From Permianibacter sp046297695 (GTDB lineage Bacteria; Pseudomonadota; Gammaproteobacteria; Enterobacterales; Permianibacteraceae): 64,000 nt of DNA. Below the pieces are notes generated by a model. That model saw only the letters and a list, made by a program, of their open reading frames with translations. It made no database searches and was not told the DNA's origin. This document shows, piece after piece, positions 8,022 through 17,516 of the stretch. The stretch lies in contig JBKBHF010000010.1 in assembly GCA_046297695.1 (NCBI GenBank), positions 25,818-89,817 on the forward strand, written 5' to 3'. The position numbers were made by a program, and so were the translations under genes. Position 1 is the first letter of the stretch; each line of letters begins with the position of its first letter.

Positions 8022-9845
8022 ATGAAAATGCGTTTTGCCTTGCTGGCGCTCGTGGCCAGTGCATTGTCGTGGTCAGTACAGGCGGCCGATACGGTCAAGT
8101 ATGAGCTGAAAATCAGCAACGCGGCCCAACATCTGGCGGAAGTCAGCGCCAGCTATCCGGCCACCGCCGAAACGGCATTGGTACTGCAGTTGCCGGTCTG
8201 GCGTACCGGCCGCTATCAGGTGTTGCCGCTCGCCAACGGTATCCGGCAATTGATCGCGACCGGTGCCGACGGTCGTGCCTTGCCGGTGCGCAAGCTCGAC
8301 AAGGCCAGCTGGCAGATCGGCAAAAACGCTGGCGAAGCGGTCAGCGTGCGCTACGAGCTGTATGCCAACGAACTTGGCCAGCGCACCCGCCATATCGATG
8401 ACAGCCATGCCTATCTGAACGGTGGCACGGTCTGGCTGTATAACCCGGAACAGCGTCAGTTGCCGATCGCCGTGAAACTGCAGGTGCCGGATGGTTGGGT
8501 GTCGCGCGCCGGCATGGAAAAAGGCGATTGTGACCACTGCTTTGTCGCCGCCGATTACGATGTGCTGGCCGATTCGCCGATTGAAACCGGCCTTCACGAA
8601 TTCCATTCCTTCGTGGTCGATGGCAAGACCATCGAACTGGCGATCTGGGGGGCCGGCAATCACGACGGCAAACAGATAGCCGACGATCTGAAGAAAATTG
8701 TCGCCACCACCGGCAAGCTGTTCGGCAGCTATCCGTTCGATAAACGCTATCTCTTCATCGTGCATGCCACCGGTGGCGAAGGTGGTGCCACCGAGCACAT
8801 GAACTCGACCGTGATCCAGAAGCCGCGCTGGACCTTTGCGCCGCGCAAGGAATACCTCAAGTTCATCCGTACCGCGACCCACGAGTTTTTCCATACCTGG
8901 AACGTCAAGGCTTACCGGCCGGCGACAATGGTGCCGTATGACTACCAGAAAGAGAATTACAGCGAGCTGCTGTGGATTGCCGAAGGCCACACCAGCTACT
9001 TCGACAACCTGCTGAGCTTGCGTGCCGGGGTCCAGACCCGCGACGAATACCTCGAAGAAGTCGGTGGCATCATGGACGATTATCTGCGCCAGCCGGGCCG
9101 GTTCCAGCAGAGCGCGCTGGAGTCGAGTTTTGATGAGTGGATCCAGCCGAGCGGCGAGCGTGCCCGCAACGCCTCGGTCAGCATCTACAGCAAAGGCGAG
9201 ATGATCGCGCTGACCATGGACCTGCTGCTGCGCAAGGCCAGCAAAGGCAAATTCGGCGTCGAAGATCTGCACAAGCAGCTCTGGCAAAAACACACGGTGA
9301 GCCGGGGTGGCTATCGCAGCGACGATGTGCTTGCAATCCTGAATGCGCTCAATGCTGGCAGCAAACAACCGGTGGACTGGCAGGCCTTTTGGTCGGATTT
9401 CATCGCCGGTACCAAGGAATTGCCGCTGGCGGCGTTGCTGCAAGATGCCGGTCTTGAGCTGCGCATCGATCAAGGCAAGGAAGACAAAGGTGAGCAGGAA
9501 GCCTGGTATGGCTGGAAGTTCAAGGACGGCAGCGCCGATCAATTTGCCGTGGTCAGCGAAGTCGAGCGCGACAGCCCGGCGTGGCAGGCGGGCGTCGTCA
9601 GCAATGACGTTGTCGTTGCGCTCAATGCACTCAAGGTCAGCGCCAAGGATTTGAACGAGCGCGCCAGCGCACTGACCACCGGTCCGGTGCAGGTCACCCT
9701 GTTCCGCCGTGACGCCTTGCAAACGCTGACCGTCACGCCGCAGGTGAAAGACAAGGGCAAGCGCAAACTGAAAGCCCTGGCGGAGCCGGGGCGTCAGCAG
9801 AAAGCGCTCAATGCTGCCTGGCTCGGCGTTGCCTGGCCGAAATAA
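8022..9845 (+). CDS. Exported M61-family metallopeptidase with PDZ domain
   Basis: A 607-residue M61 (glycyl aminopeptidase-like) protease. An N-terminal signal peptide (cleaved near VQA|ADT) exports it. A beta-rich N-domain leads to the zinc site: HEFFH beginning at residue 287, and a second glutamate in WIAEGHTSYF about 30 residues on. A PDZ domain occupies the last ~120 residues (DSPAWQAGVVSNDVVVALN). The ATG at 8022 is preferred over a TTG eight codons upstream; an ATG two codons later is an alternative. Substrates are probably unfolded or amphipathic periplasmic peptides; specificity is not evident. Confidence 0.9.
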   Translation: MKMRFALLALVASALSWSVQAADTVKYELKISNAAQHLAEVSASYPATAETALVLQLPVWRTGRYQVLPLANGIRQLIATGADGRALPVRKLDKASWQIGKNAGEAVSVRYELYANELGQRTRHIDDSHAYLNGGTVWLYNPEQRQLPIAVKLQVPDGWVSRAGMEKGDCDHCFVAADYDVLADSPIETGLHEFHSFVVDGKTIELAIWGAGNHDGKQIADDLKKIVATTGKLFGSYPFDKRYLFIVHATGGEGGATEHMNSTVIQKPRWTFAPRKEYLKFIRTATHEFFHTWNVKAYRPATMVPYDYQKENYSELLWIAEGHTSYFDNLLSLRAGVQTRDEYLEEVGGIMDDYLRQPGRFQQSALESSFDEWIQPSGERARNASVSIYSKGEMIALTMDLLLRKASKGKFGVEDLHKQLWQKHTVSRGGYRSDDVLAILNALNAGSKQPVDWQAFWSDFIAGTKELPLAALLQDAGLELRIDQGKEDKGEQEAWYGWKFKDGSADQFAVVSEVERDSPAWQAGVVSNDVVVALNALKVSAKDLNERASALTTGPVQVTLFRRDALQTLTVTPQVKDKGKRKLKALAEPGRQQKALNAAWLGVAWPK

Positions 9846-10000
9846 GTCGATAGGGCGTCGGCCAAGGGCGGTGCACTGCGCTGACTGGCGCGTGGTTCGC
9901 GCGATTGATCGATCAGCACAAACGAATCGTTGAAATAGCGGCGTCGGATCAGAAAAATCGGATCCGAAGCATCGGACCAGGATAATCGGAGCGCACCGTC

Positions 10001-10981
10001 ATGCTGCGTTGTTTTTCAGCTTCCGGAGTCAAGGAAATATCCGCCTATGCGACCGACGTCAATACCGTCGTGCAGGCAGCGCTGTGGATCGACCTGCTGA
10101 ACCCGTCACGGGAAGAAGAGCGGGTGGTCGAGCTGGCGCTGGGGGGCGAGATCCCGACCCGGGAAGAAATGCAGGAAATTGAAACGTCCAGCCGGCTCTA
10201 TGAAGAAAACGGCATTCTCTTCATGACCGCGACGGTGCTGATCAATGCCGATACCAGCACCCCTGAATCGACGCCGGCCACCTTCATCCTGATGCCGAAC
10301 CGATTGGTGACCTTGCGCTACGCCGACTCCAGTCCGTTCCGCAACATGGCAAGTCTTTGCGCCGGCAAACCGCAGTTGTTGATGCAGCCGGCACAGCTGA
10401 TGACTTCGCTGCTCGATGCCATTGTCGATCGGATGGCGGATCTGCTGGAGCGTACAAGTACCGATCTGGACAGCTTGTCTCGTCGGGTATTCGGGGTCGT
10501 GGATCAAAAGGCCAAACGGCGCAGTGACGTGGTGTTTCGCGAATTGTTGACTGCGTTCGGTCGCAATGGTGACTTGGTGGCGCGCATTCGCGAGAGCTTG
10601 ACCAGCTTGACCCGGCTGCACAATTTTCTGGTCGAAGCCGAGCGGCTACCAAATCACCCGGAGCTGCGTGAGCATCTGTCGGGGCTGCGCGCGGATTTGC
10701 TGTCGTTGGCCGATCATGCGGCGTTTCTCAGTAACAAGATTGCTTTTCTGCTCGAAGCAACGCTTGGTCTGGTCAGTATCGAACAGAACACCATCATCAA
10801 GACGCTGGCGGTGGCCGGCACGGTGTTCCTGCCGCCGACGTTGATCGCCAGCATTTACGGCATGAACTTCCAGCACATGCCGGAGCTTGCCTGGCCGTGG
10901 GCGTATCCGCTATCGCTGCTGTTGATCTTCGCCTCCGGGGCATTGCCTTACTGGTTCTTCAAGCGCAAAGCTTGGATCTGA
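10001..10981 (+). CDS. CorA-family divalent-cation channel
   Basis: A 326-residue CorA/ZntB-type metal transporter of the inner membrane, normally a pentamer carrying Mg2+, Co2+ or Zn2+. A long soluble alpha/beta and helical domain precedes two C-terminal membrane segments. The pore signature YGMNF begins at residue 286 between them. The protein ends with the basic tail FKRKAWI. The typical acidic linker is replaced by NFQHMPELAWPW. Whether it moves Mg2+ or Zn2+ cannot be told. Confidence 0.9.
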   Translation: MLRCFSASGVKEISAYATDVNTVVQAALWIDLLNPSREEERVVELALGGEIPTREEMQEIETSSRLYEENGILFMTATVLINADTSTPESTPATFILMPNRLVTLRYADSSPFRNMASLCAGKPQLLMQPAQLMTSLLDAIVDRMADLLERTSTDLDSLSRRVFGVVDQKAKRRSDVVFRELLTAFGRNGDLVARIRESLTSLTRLHNFLVEAERLPNHPELREHLSGLRADLLSLADHAAFLSNKIAFLLEATLGLVSIEQNTIIKTLAVAGTVFLPPTLIASIYGMNFQHMPELAWPWAYPLSLLLIFASGALPYWFFKRKAWI

Positions 10982-11295
10982 CGCCGGCGTTTGCGCCGCG
11001 AGAATGGCCAACACAACGGATGACTGACCCGGATGATGCTGTTCTGCTGAACAAGTTGAAAAACGGGAAACGGCTTATGCGATCCTCTTGCCTGGCAAAA
11101 TAGGGAGGCGGATTGGTGCCGCATATGCTGAATCGAATTGCATGACGCTATGCGTGCTGAGTTGCCCCCCCCCCCCAGCCCTCCTTGACAAGGAGGGGAG
11201 CCACGAGCTGCTCACTGACTGACGTTACACCCGCTCGGTGTGAGTGGTCGTTATCCGCATTTTCCGGCCAAGTATCGCCAATACCTGCCGCGTGC
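10982..11295. other. Intergenic spacer with poly-C tract and hairpin repeat
   Basis: A 314-base convergent gap between corA and the hybrid kinase. I find no convincing gene. It contains a run of 12 C at 11165–11176 leading into a CCCTCCTT/AAGGAGGG hairpin (11179–11197), one copy of a dispersed family. The remainder is unremarkable. Confidence 0.7.
11165..11200. repeat. CCCCACCCC/GGGGAGGG hairpin repeat, copy 1, with C12 tract
   Basis: Twelve consecutive C residues are followed by AGCCCTCCTTGACAAGGAGGGGAG, with an 8-base-pair perfect stem and a 3-base loop. Related copies lie at 17366–17400, 39543–39580 and 39589–39624. Confidence 0.7.
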
Positions 11296-14148
11296 TCAGC
11301 CCCTGATCGGCGCCGGCAAATGCTGCGGGGCTTCGCTCATTACCCGGCCCATCTCACCTTCGAGTTGCGGCAGCAACTGCTCGGCAGTCGCGCCGTCGCC
11401 TTGTTTCAACGCCGTCTCGAGATCGTGTGCCAACTGCTTCAGACGCGGCACGCCGACGTAGCACGTTGCTCCGTGGAATTTGTGCACCCGCTCCAGCAAC
11501 AGTTTCAGTTCGCCGTCATCGTGGGCGCTGCGGATCTGGCTTCTGGCTTCCGGAATGCTCCGCACCAGCATGCTCAGCATGGTCTGCGCCAGATCGAGTT
11601 TGTTGTTGGCCATTTTCATTGACAGTGGCCAGTCGATGGCAGCTGCCTCGGCGAGTACCGGATCGCGGTTGCCGCTGGCTTTGCCAGCTTTTGCGGTGGC
11701 GCGCTCGATGGTGCTGTCAGCGCGACGGCGCCGCAGCCGACTGTGGCCGTGCTCTGCCGAATGCAACCAGCGCTGCACGGTATCGTACAGTTCCTGCTCG
11801 CTGACCGGTTTGGTCAGGTAGTCGTCCATGCCGGCATTGAGCAGCGTTTCGCGCTCGCCCTGCATGGCGTGGGCGGTCAGCGCGATCACCGGGGTATTGC
11901 GGTGCCGCGGATGGGCACGCAGCGTGCGCGTCGCTTCGATGCCATCCATTTCCGGCATCTGGATGTCCATGAAGATCAGATCGAAGTCATGCTCGCGGGC
12001 GATATCGACCGCCTCGCGGCCGCTGCGCGCGGTTTCCACCTCGGCACCCATGTCGGCGAGCAGGGTGCTGACCAGTTCCAGATTGGCGTCGTTGTCGTCG
12101 ACGGTGAGAATGCGGCAGTTGAGTGGTGCTTCATCGTTCAAAACGTGCTGGCCGGATTCTTCGGTGCTGGCTTTGTTCTGTTGCTGGAACAGCGCTTGCA
12201 ACGTGGTGAACAGCCGGCGTTGCCCCACCGGTTTGCCGATCACACTGTCGGCACCGCTGTCGAGCAGGGCGGCGTGTTCGCTGCTGTCGACGCTGCGACT
12301 GGCAATCACCACCCGGATGTTGCGTTGCCGGCATTGCTGCACCAGATGCTGAATCAGGTCGTGATCGATCTGGCTGTGCAGATGGCCGCCGAGCAGCAGC
12401 ACATCGACCGGCGTGTTGCGATCGCTGTGTTGCAGGTAATCGGCGACATCCGCGAGCTGTTCAAACTCGGTGTACAGCATTTTCCACGATGACAGCAGAT
12501 GGCCGATGGCGAGCCGCGCGGTCGGATGCGGTTCGTACACCAGCAGCCGGCGCCCGGCCAGCTCGTCGTTGTGACGCAGCGCCGTCCAGGCATCGTCCGA
12601 TTTTTCGCAGCGGATGGTGAACCAGAATGTCGAGCCATTGCCTTGCTCGCTGGTCAGGCCGATTTCGCCGCCCATTTTTTCGATGAGTTTTTTGCAGATC
12701 ACCAGACCGAGCCCGGTGCCGCCGAAGCGACGCGTGGTGGTGGTGTCGGCCTGGGTGAAGGCCTGGAACAATTGCTTCTGCTGTTCAGGCGATAGCCCAA
12801 TCCCGGTGTCGCGCACCTGCAGGCCGATGATCGCATGGTGCTCGTCATCCTGCTCCAGCATGATCCGGATCTCGACGCTGCCTTGGGCGGTGAACTTGAC
12901 CGCGTTGTTGACCAGATTGGTCAGCACCTGCTTCAGGCGCAGGCCGTCGCCGAGCAGGTTGCATGGCACATCGGAATAGACCAGGGCGACCAGTTCCAGC
13001 TTTTTGTCGCTGGCGGCCGGCGCCATCATCGCCAGCACTTCGTCGGCGATTTCGCGCAGATCGAGCGGCGCGTTTTCCAGCACCAGCTTGCCGGCTTCGA
13101 CTTTCGAGAAATCGAGAATGTCATCGACGATGGCGAGCAGACCCTGCGCGGATTTCCGGATGGTGTTCAGGTATTCGCGCTGTTTGCCGGTCAGCTCGGT
13201 TTTCAGCAGCAGATTGGTGAAGCCGATGACGCCGTTCATCGGGGTGCGGATCTCATGGCTCATGTTGGCCAGAAACTCCGATTTGACCCGCGCCGCTTCA
13301 ATGGCCTGTTTGCGGGCGATATCCAGTTCGACGTTTTGTACTTCGATGGTTTCCAGCGTTTGCCGCAGATCGGCGGTGGCCTGATCGATGCCCTGTTGCA
13401 GTTCCTCGTGCGCTTCGTGTAGCGAGTGCGCCATGCTATTGATGCCGTTTTCCAGGACTTTCAGTTCGCCGGTGGCTCGGGTTTCGATTTGGGTGTCAAG
13501 TTTGCCCTCCTTGATCCGGTGCACGGCTTGTGCCATCTGCACGATAGGCACGATGACATTGCGCGCCATGCGCATGGCGAGCGCGGCGCCAAAGCCGGCG
13601 GCGATCAGCACCACCACCAGTGCGATGGCCAGCGTTTCGTACATCCTCAGCGTTTCGCTTTCTTTCGACATCTGTACCGAGACGTAGCCGAGTACCGGCC
13701 GATCGGTTTGGCCGTCGCCACGGACATCGCGCAGGCTCAGGATCTGGCCGAGCACCGGCGTGCGGACGATGAAGCCGGTGTCGTTGTCGAGCCACTCGAT
13801 GCCCGGCGGTGGTTCGCCCTGTGCCCGCAGCGCGCTATCGAAGCGATTGGCGCCGGTGCGGGCGAGCAGTCGGTGCTGGCGGTCAAACACGGCGATGGCG
13901 ACGACATCGTCATCGCTGTCGCGTGCCGACGTAATGAGATAGTTCAGCTGTTCTTCGTTGGCGGCAGCAATGCCGTATTCGCTGGCGTAGGCGAGATGGC
14001 GAGCGATGGTTTGGCCGCGCTGGCGCAGCGAGTTGTCGCTGTCGGCGCTGTGCTCGCTGACAAAAAAACTCAGCAGCAGCACGGCGATACCGAATACCGG
14101 TATCAATGCCAGCAACAGAATGCGACTGCGTATGCCCCAATCCATCAT
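11296..14148 (-). CDS. barA: BarA/GacS-type hybrid sensor histidine kinase
   Basis: A 950-residue inner-membrane tripartite kinase that normally feeds UvrY/GacA and the CsrA small RNAs. In order: TM1 (9–30), a periplasmic sensor (31–168), TM2 (170–192), HAMP (193–245), HisKA with phospho-acceptor H298 in ANMSHEIRTPMNG, the ATPase domain (N-box VNNAVKF near 413, G-box GGTGLGL near 476), a receiver-like domain (~533–650), a true receiver with D728 in FMDIQMPEMDG, and an HPt domain with H889. The middle receiver looks degenerate: the acceptor position reads LLLGG with no Asp. Position beside rlmD–relA supports the barA name. Its start overlaps the stop of the upstream binding-protein gene by 4 bases. 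Confidence 0.92.
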   Translation of the reverse strand: MMDWGIRSRILLLALIPVFGIAVLLLSFFVSEHSADSDNSLRQRGQTIARHLAYASEYGIAAANEEQLNYLITSARDSDDDVVAIAVFDRQHRLLARTGANRFDSALRAQGEPPPGIEWLDNDTGFIVRTPVLGQILSLRDVRGDGQTDRPVLGYVSVQMSKESETLRMYETLAIALVVVLIAAGFGAALAMRMARNVIVPIVQMAQAVHRIKEGKLDTQIETRATGELKVLENGINSMAHSLHEAHEELQQGIDQATADLRQTLETIEVQNVELDIARKQAIEAARVKSEFLANMSHEIRTPMNGVIGFTNLLLKTELTGKQREYLNTIRKSAQGLLAIVDDILDFSKVEAGKLVLENAPLDLREIADEVLAMMAPAASDKKLELVALVYSDVPCNLLGDGLRLKQVLTNLVNNAVKFTAQGSVEIRIMLEQDDEHHAIIGLQVRDTGIGLSPEQQKQLFQAFTQADTTTTRRFGGTGLGLVICKKLIEKMGGEIGLTSEQGNGSTFWFTIRCEKSDDAWTALRHNDELAGRRLLVYEPHPTARLAIGHLLSSWKMLYTEFEQLADVADYLQHSDRNTPVDVLLLGGHLHSQIDHDLIQHLVQQCRQRNIRVVIASRSVDSSEHAALLDSGADSVIGKPVGQRRLFTTLQALFQQQNKASTEESGQHVLNDEAPLNCRILTVDDNDANLELVSTLLADMGAEVETARSGREAVDIAREHDFDLIFMDIQMPEMDGIEATRTLRAHPRHRNTPVIALTAHAMQGERETLLNAGMDDYLTKPVSEQELYDTVQRWLHSAEHGHSRLRRRRADSTIERATAKAGKASGNRDPVLAEAAAIDWPLSMKMANNKLDLAQTMLSMLVRSIPEARSQIRSAHDDGELKLLLERVHKFHGATCYVGVPRLKQLAHDLETALKQGDGATAEQLLPQLEGEMGRVMSEAPQHLPAPIRG

Positions 14149-15044
14149 GGTTTTGCTTCCGTGTCGTGCGGCCGGTTGGCGCTTGGATTGTTCTGGTCCG
14201 GTGCCGCATCGCCACGCTCGGGGGTTGGCAGCTGGCTCAGTGGCAGCTGCAGTGTGCGCGCCACCTGGTAGTTTACTTCGGTCGCCAGATTGCGCGGTTC
14301 CTGCCAGCCGGGTTGTTCGCCGCGCAGCAGCGCCAGCGCCAGGTCGGCCGCTTGGGCGCCGGTGGCGGCGGCCGGTTGCTGCAACACCGCCAGTGCACCG
14401 GCCAGCAACAACGAGCGTTCAGTGCCAAGCACCGGTAAACCGCTGCTGAGACTCTCCCGCAGGATCACGCCGACCGCAACCGAATCATCGGTGGCCATAT
14501 CGCGGCTGTACAGCAACACGGCGATGCTGGGCCGCAGCAGACCATAGACCCGGTGCGCCTGTTCACCGGTGCGGACAAATCCTGGCTTGAGATTGAGCCC
14601 GCGTTGGCGTGCCTGCGCAAGCCAGCCGGGCCACAGCACCCGGCTGTTGGCGCCGACCAGCAATCCGGCCGGGCCGTGCTCGGGCAACAGCTGCTGCCAT
14701 AGGCTGAGCAGCGCGGCGGCGTCGGCTTCGCGGTAGATGCCGCCGTGGCCGGCGCTGGCCGGTCCGATCTGGCGGGGCAGTTCCAGCCAGACCACCGGCT
14801 TGGTGCCGCTCACGTTCTGACCATGCGCGGCCACGGTCAGGATGGTGTCGGTCGGGTGGTCGAGCAGTCTCGGTGGTGCGCCGCGCTGTTGTTGCCATTG
14901 CCGGCTGAACGCTTCAGTCAAGGCCGGGTTGGCGGGTGCCAGCCAGTGCAGCCTGTCGCCCACTTCGGTAGCAGCCAGCAACGGCCCTGACGCCATCGGC
15001 AATAGCAGCGACAACAGTAGCAAGGAAACGATGAAGCGCCTCAT
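14145..15044 (-). CDS. Periplasmic-binding-protein-like gene coupled to barA
   Basis: A 299-residue exported protein with a signal peptide (residues 1–24, ending LLAA|TEV). The C-terminal half resembles the ABC_sub_bind/TrpX-type fold: LSSGLPVLGTERSLLLAGAL, then a run of AADLALALLRGE, and a terminal VNYQVARTLQLPL. No permease or ATPase is nearby. It overlaps the kinase start in an ATGA arrangement, so the two are translationally coupled. I infer a ligand-sensing or sensor-modulating partner for BarA, as binding proteins pair with kinases in other systems. The ATG at 15044 is chosen; a TTG five codons upstream is possible. Confidence 0.75.
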   Translation of the reverse strand: MRRFIVSLLLLSLLLPMASGPLLAATEVGDRLHWLAPANPALTEAFSRQWQQQRGAPPRLLDHPTDTILTVAAHGQNVSGTKPVVWLELPRQIGPASAGHGGIYREADAAALLSLWQQLLPEHGPAGLLVGANSRVLWPGWLAQARQRGLNLKPGFVRTGEQAHRVYGLLRPSIAVLLYSRDMATDDSVAVGVILRESLSSGLPVLGTERSLLLAGALAVLQQPAAATGAQAADLALALLRGEQPGWQEPRNLATEVNYQVARTLQLPLSQLPTPERGDAAPDQNNPSANRPHDTEAKP

Positions 15045-15204
15045 GCGCGGATCCGGCAACAGGAACGGGCCTCGCCATTATGGCGAGGCCGGCACGGCAT
15101 TCCCAGTCTGCTCCGAGGCGGCGCACATTGCCGACCAAATCGGTGCCGGCGCGGCGACCATCCGGTACACTGCACGGCCACACTCTCCGTAGCCGGTACG
15201 GCGG

Positions 15205-15978
15205 ATGAACATTCTGGTTTTTGATATCGAGACGGTGCCCGACATCGCTGGCCTGCGCCGGCTGTATGAGCTGCCCGATCTGCCTGACGACGACGTGCTG
15301 GCCGCAGCGCAGTTGCTGCGGCGGCAGAAGACCGGCGGCAGCGACTTTCTGCCGCTGCACCTGCAACGCGTGGTGGCCATTTCGGTGGTGCTGCGCAGCC
15401 AGGATCGGCTGGCGGTCTGGAGCATCGGTAGCGAAGACAGTTCCGAAGCCGAGCTCATCCAGCGCTTTTATGACGGCATCGAAAAATACACGCCGACCCT
15501 GGTCAGCTGGAACGGCGGCGGTTTCGATCTGCCGGTGCTGCATTACCGCGCCATGTTGCACAACGTGGTTGCCGAGCGCTACTGGGAAACCGGTGACAGC
15601 GACAATGCGTTTCGTTGGAACAATTACCTGAACCGCTATCACGACCGCCACACCGATCTGATGGACGTGCTGGCGATGTTCCAGGGGCGCGCGGTGGCAC
15701 CGCTTGATGACGTGGCCACGCTGCTCGGGTTCCCCGGCAAGATGGGCATGAGCGGCGCCAAAGTCTGGGACGCGTTCAAGGCCGGCCAGCGCAAAGCCAT
15801 TCGTGATTACTGCGAAACCGATGTCCTGAACACCTATCTCGTATACCTGCGTTACGAACAGATGCGTGGCCGGCTGGATCCGACCCAGTTGCGTGCCGAG
15901 CAGGACAAGCTCCGGGCCTATCTGGCGCAGGAAAACAAAGCCCATTTTGACGAATTTCTGGCGGCATGGCCGGCCTGA
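15205..15978 (+). CDS. Predicted 3'-5' exonuclease, PolB-exonuclease-like
   Basis: A 257-residue DEDD-superfamily exonuclease of the stand-alone PolB-like (DNA_pol_B_exo2) family. Exo I is FDIETVPD (residues 6–13), exo II lies in LVSWNGGGFDLPVL, and exo III is IRDYCETDVLNTYL near residue 195. It probably trims DNA 3' ends in repair; biological role is not established for this family. It is divergent from the binding-protein/barA pair and 48 bases upstream of rlmD, perhaps co-transcribed with it. Confidence 0.88.
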   Translation: MNILVFDIETVPDIAGLRRLYELPDLPDDDVLAAAQLLRRQKTGGSDFLPLHLQRVVAISVVLRSQDRLAVWSIGSEDSSEAELIQRFYDGIEKYTPTLVSWNGGGFDLPVLHYRAMLHNVVAERYWETGDSDNAFRWNNYLNRYHDRHTDLMDVLAMFQGRAVAPLDDVATLLGFPGKMGMSGAKVWDAFKAGQRKAIRDYCETDVLNTYLVYLRYEQMRGRLDPTQLRAEQDKLRAYLAQENKAHFDEFLAAWPA

Positions 15979-16026
15979 GTTTTTCATATCAGATCCTATT
16001 GCACCACCAACTGAAACTGACGAGAC

Positions 16027-17355
16027 ATGATCAAGAAACGCAAACCCTTGCCAACCGAAACCCCGACCGTCGTGATCGAAAACCTCGCCCACGACGGCCG
16101 CGGCGTCACCCATCTCGATGGCAAGACCATCTTCATCGACAACGCGCTGCCCGGCGAAACGGTGCGGTTCCAGTACACCGCCCGCCATGGCAAGTTTGAT
16201 GAAGGTCTCGCCATCAAGATCGAACAGCCGTCGGCCGACCGGGTCGAGCCGCGCTGCCCGCACGCCATTGTCTGCGGTGGCTGCTCGTCGCAGCACATCA
16301 GCGCCGACGCGCAGATCCGCGACAAGGAGCGGGTGCTGTTCGAGCAGATGGCGCATTTCGGCAATGTCGAAGTCGAAGAACGCCTGCCGCCGCTGACCAG
16401 CGAGGTCTGGGGCTATCGGCGCAAAGCACGTCTTGGCGTCAAATACGTCGAGAAAAAAGGTGGCGCGCTGGTCGGCTTCCGCGAGAAACGCTCGAGCTTT
16501 CTCGCCGCGATCAACGAATGCCATGTGCTGCACCCGAAAGTCGGCACGCTGATTCCGGTGCTGAAAGAACTCATCTCCCAGCTCGACTGCCGCAGCAGCC
16601 TGCCGCAGATCGAAGTCGCGGTCGGTGACGAACGCGCGGCGCTCGGTATCCGTCACCTGCATGCGCCGAGCGAGGGTGACAAAGCCGCGCTGCTCGCCTT
16701 CGCCCAGACCTACGACATCGATCTCTACCTGCAACCGGGCGGTCCGGACACCGTACACAAGATCTGGCCGCAAGATGGTCATGACCGCCTGTCATACCGC
16801 TTGCCCGATTTTGGTGTTGAACTTGAGTTTCACCTGATGGACTTCACCCAGGTCAATGCCGGCATCAACCGCCGCATGGTCAAGCTGGCCATTGATCTGC
16901 TGGATGTGCAACCGCATGAACGGGTACTGGATCTGTTCTGCGGCCTCGGCAACTTCACCTTGCCGCTCGCAACCAAGGCGCGGGAAGTGGTGGGTGTCGA
17001 AGGTGAAGCGGCGATGGTCAAGCGCGGCATCGAAAACGCCGCCCACAACGGTTTGACCAATGTCAGCTTCTTCGGCGCCGACTTGGCGAAAGATCTGCCA
17101 GCGCAGCCCTGGGTCAAGGAAGGCTTCGACAAGATCCTGATCGACCCGCCGCGCTCGGGCGCGCTCGAAGTGGTGCGCGAGTTGGCACGGTTCAAAGCCA
17201 AGCGTGTGGTCTATGTCTCGTGCAACCCGGCGACACTGGCGCGCGATGCCGGTGAACTGACCAAGCTTGGTTACAAGCTGACAAAAGCTGGGGTGATGGA
17301 TATGTTCCCGCATACGACGCATGTGGAGTCGATTGCGGTGTTCGATTTGGTTTGA
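16027..17355 (+). CDS. rlmD: 23S rRNA (uracil-1939-C5)-methyltransferase RlmD
   Basis: A 442-residue SAM-dependent methyltransferase that makes 5-methyluridine at U1939 of 23S rRNA. An N-terminal TRAM domain (residues ~8–65) precedes iron–sulfur cysteines in CPHAIVCGGCSSQH. The SAM-binding loop is DLFCGLGNFTLPLA near 302. DPPRSGA and the nucleophile region YVSCNPATLARD close the catalytic core. The barA–rlmD–relA neighbourhood matches that of enterics, which supports RlmD over RlmC or TrmA. Confidence 0.93.
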   Translation: MIKKRKPLPTETPTVVIENLAHDGRGVTHLDGKTIFIDNALPGETVRFQYTARHGKFDEGLAIKIEQPSADRVEPRCPHAIVCGGCSSQHISADAQIRDKERVLFEQMAHFGNVEVEERLPPLTSEVWGYRRKARLGVKYVEKKGGALVGFREKRSSFLAAINECHVLHPKVGTLIPVLKELISQLDCRSSLPQIEVAVGDERAALGIRHLHAPSEGDKAALLAFAQTYDIDLYLQPGGPDTVHKIWPQDGHDRLSYRLPDFGVELEFHLMDFTQVNAGINRRMVKLAIDLLDVQPHERVLDLFCGLGNFTLPLATKAREVVGVEGEAAMVKRGIENAAHNGLTNVSFFGADLAKDLPAQPWVKEGFDKILIDPPRSGALEVVRELARFKAKRVVYVSCNPATLARDAGELTKLGYKLTKAGVMDMFPHTTHVESIAVFDLV

Positions 17356-17365
17356 TGTGTTTGTT

Positions 17366-17400
17366 CCCTCCCCTGTCAAGGGGAGGGCGGGGTGGGGTAG
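17366..17400. repeat. CCCCACCCC/GGGGAGGG hairpin repeat, copy 2
   Basis: CCCTCCCCT and AGGGGAGGG form a perfect 9-base-pair stem with loop GTCA, followed by CGGGGTGGGGTAG. It begins 10 bases after the rlmD stop and might slow transcription, but there is no T run. Confidence 0.7.
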
Positions 17401-17452
17401 TTGCCGCTCCGTATGACTAATTATTTTTGCTGTAGTGCAATCGGCAGGGTTG

Positions 17453-17516
17453 CCGGTTCGCGCACCGGCGGGCGCCTCACTTTCTTTGCCCGTGCAAAGA
17501 AAGTAAGCAAAGAAAC
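17453..17516 (+). repeat. Left copy of an inverted ~60-base repeat flanking the islet
   Basis: The sequence begins CCGGTTCGCGCACCGGCG and contains ACTTTCTTTGCCCGTGCAAA followed by GAAAGTAAGCAAAGAAAC. It aligns over its whole length with the reverse complement of 18512–18569, with a few substitutions and short gaps. Internal ACTTTCTT…AAGAAAGT arms form a hairpin. Confidence 0.7.

Noticed and set aside
14914..16782. A 622-codon open frame antisense to the exonuclease and rlmD
   Set aside because: Both genes on the plus strand have clear catalytic motifs. The antisense frame crosses their boundary without any ribosome site or family resemblance.
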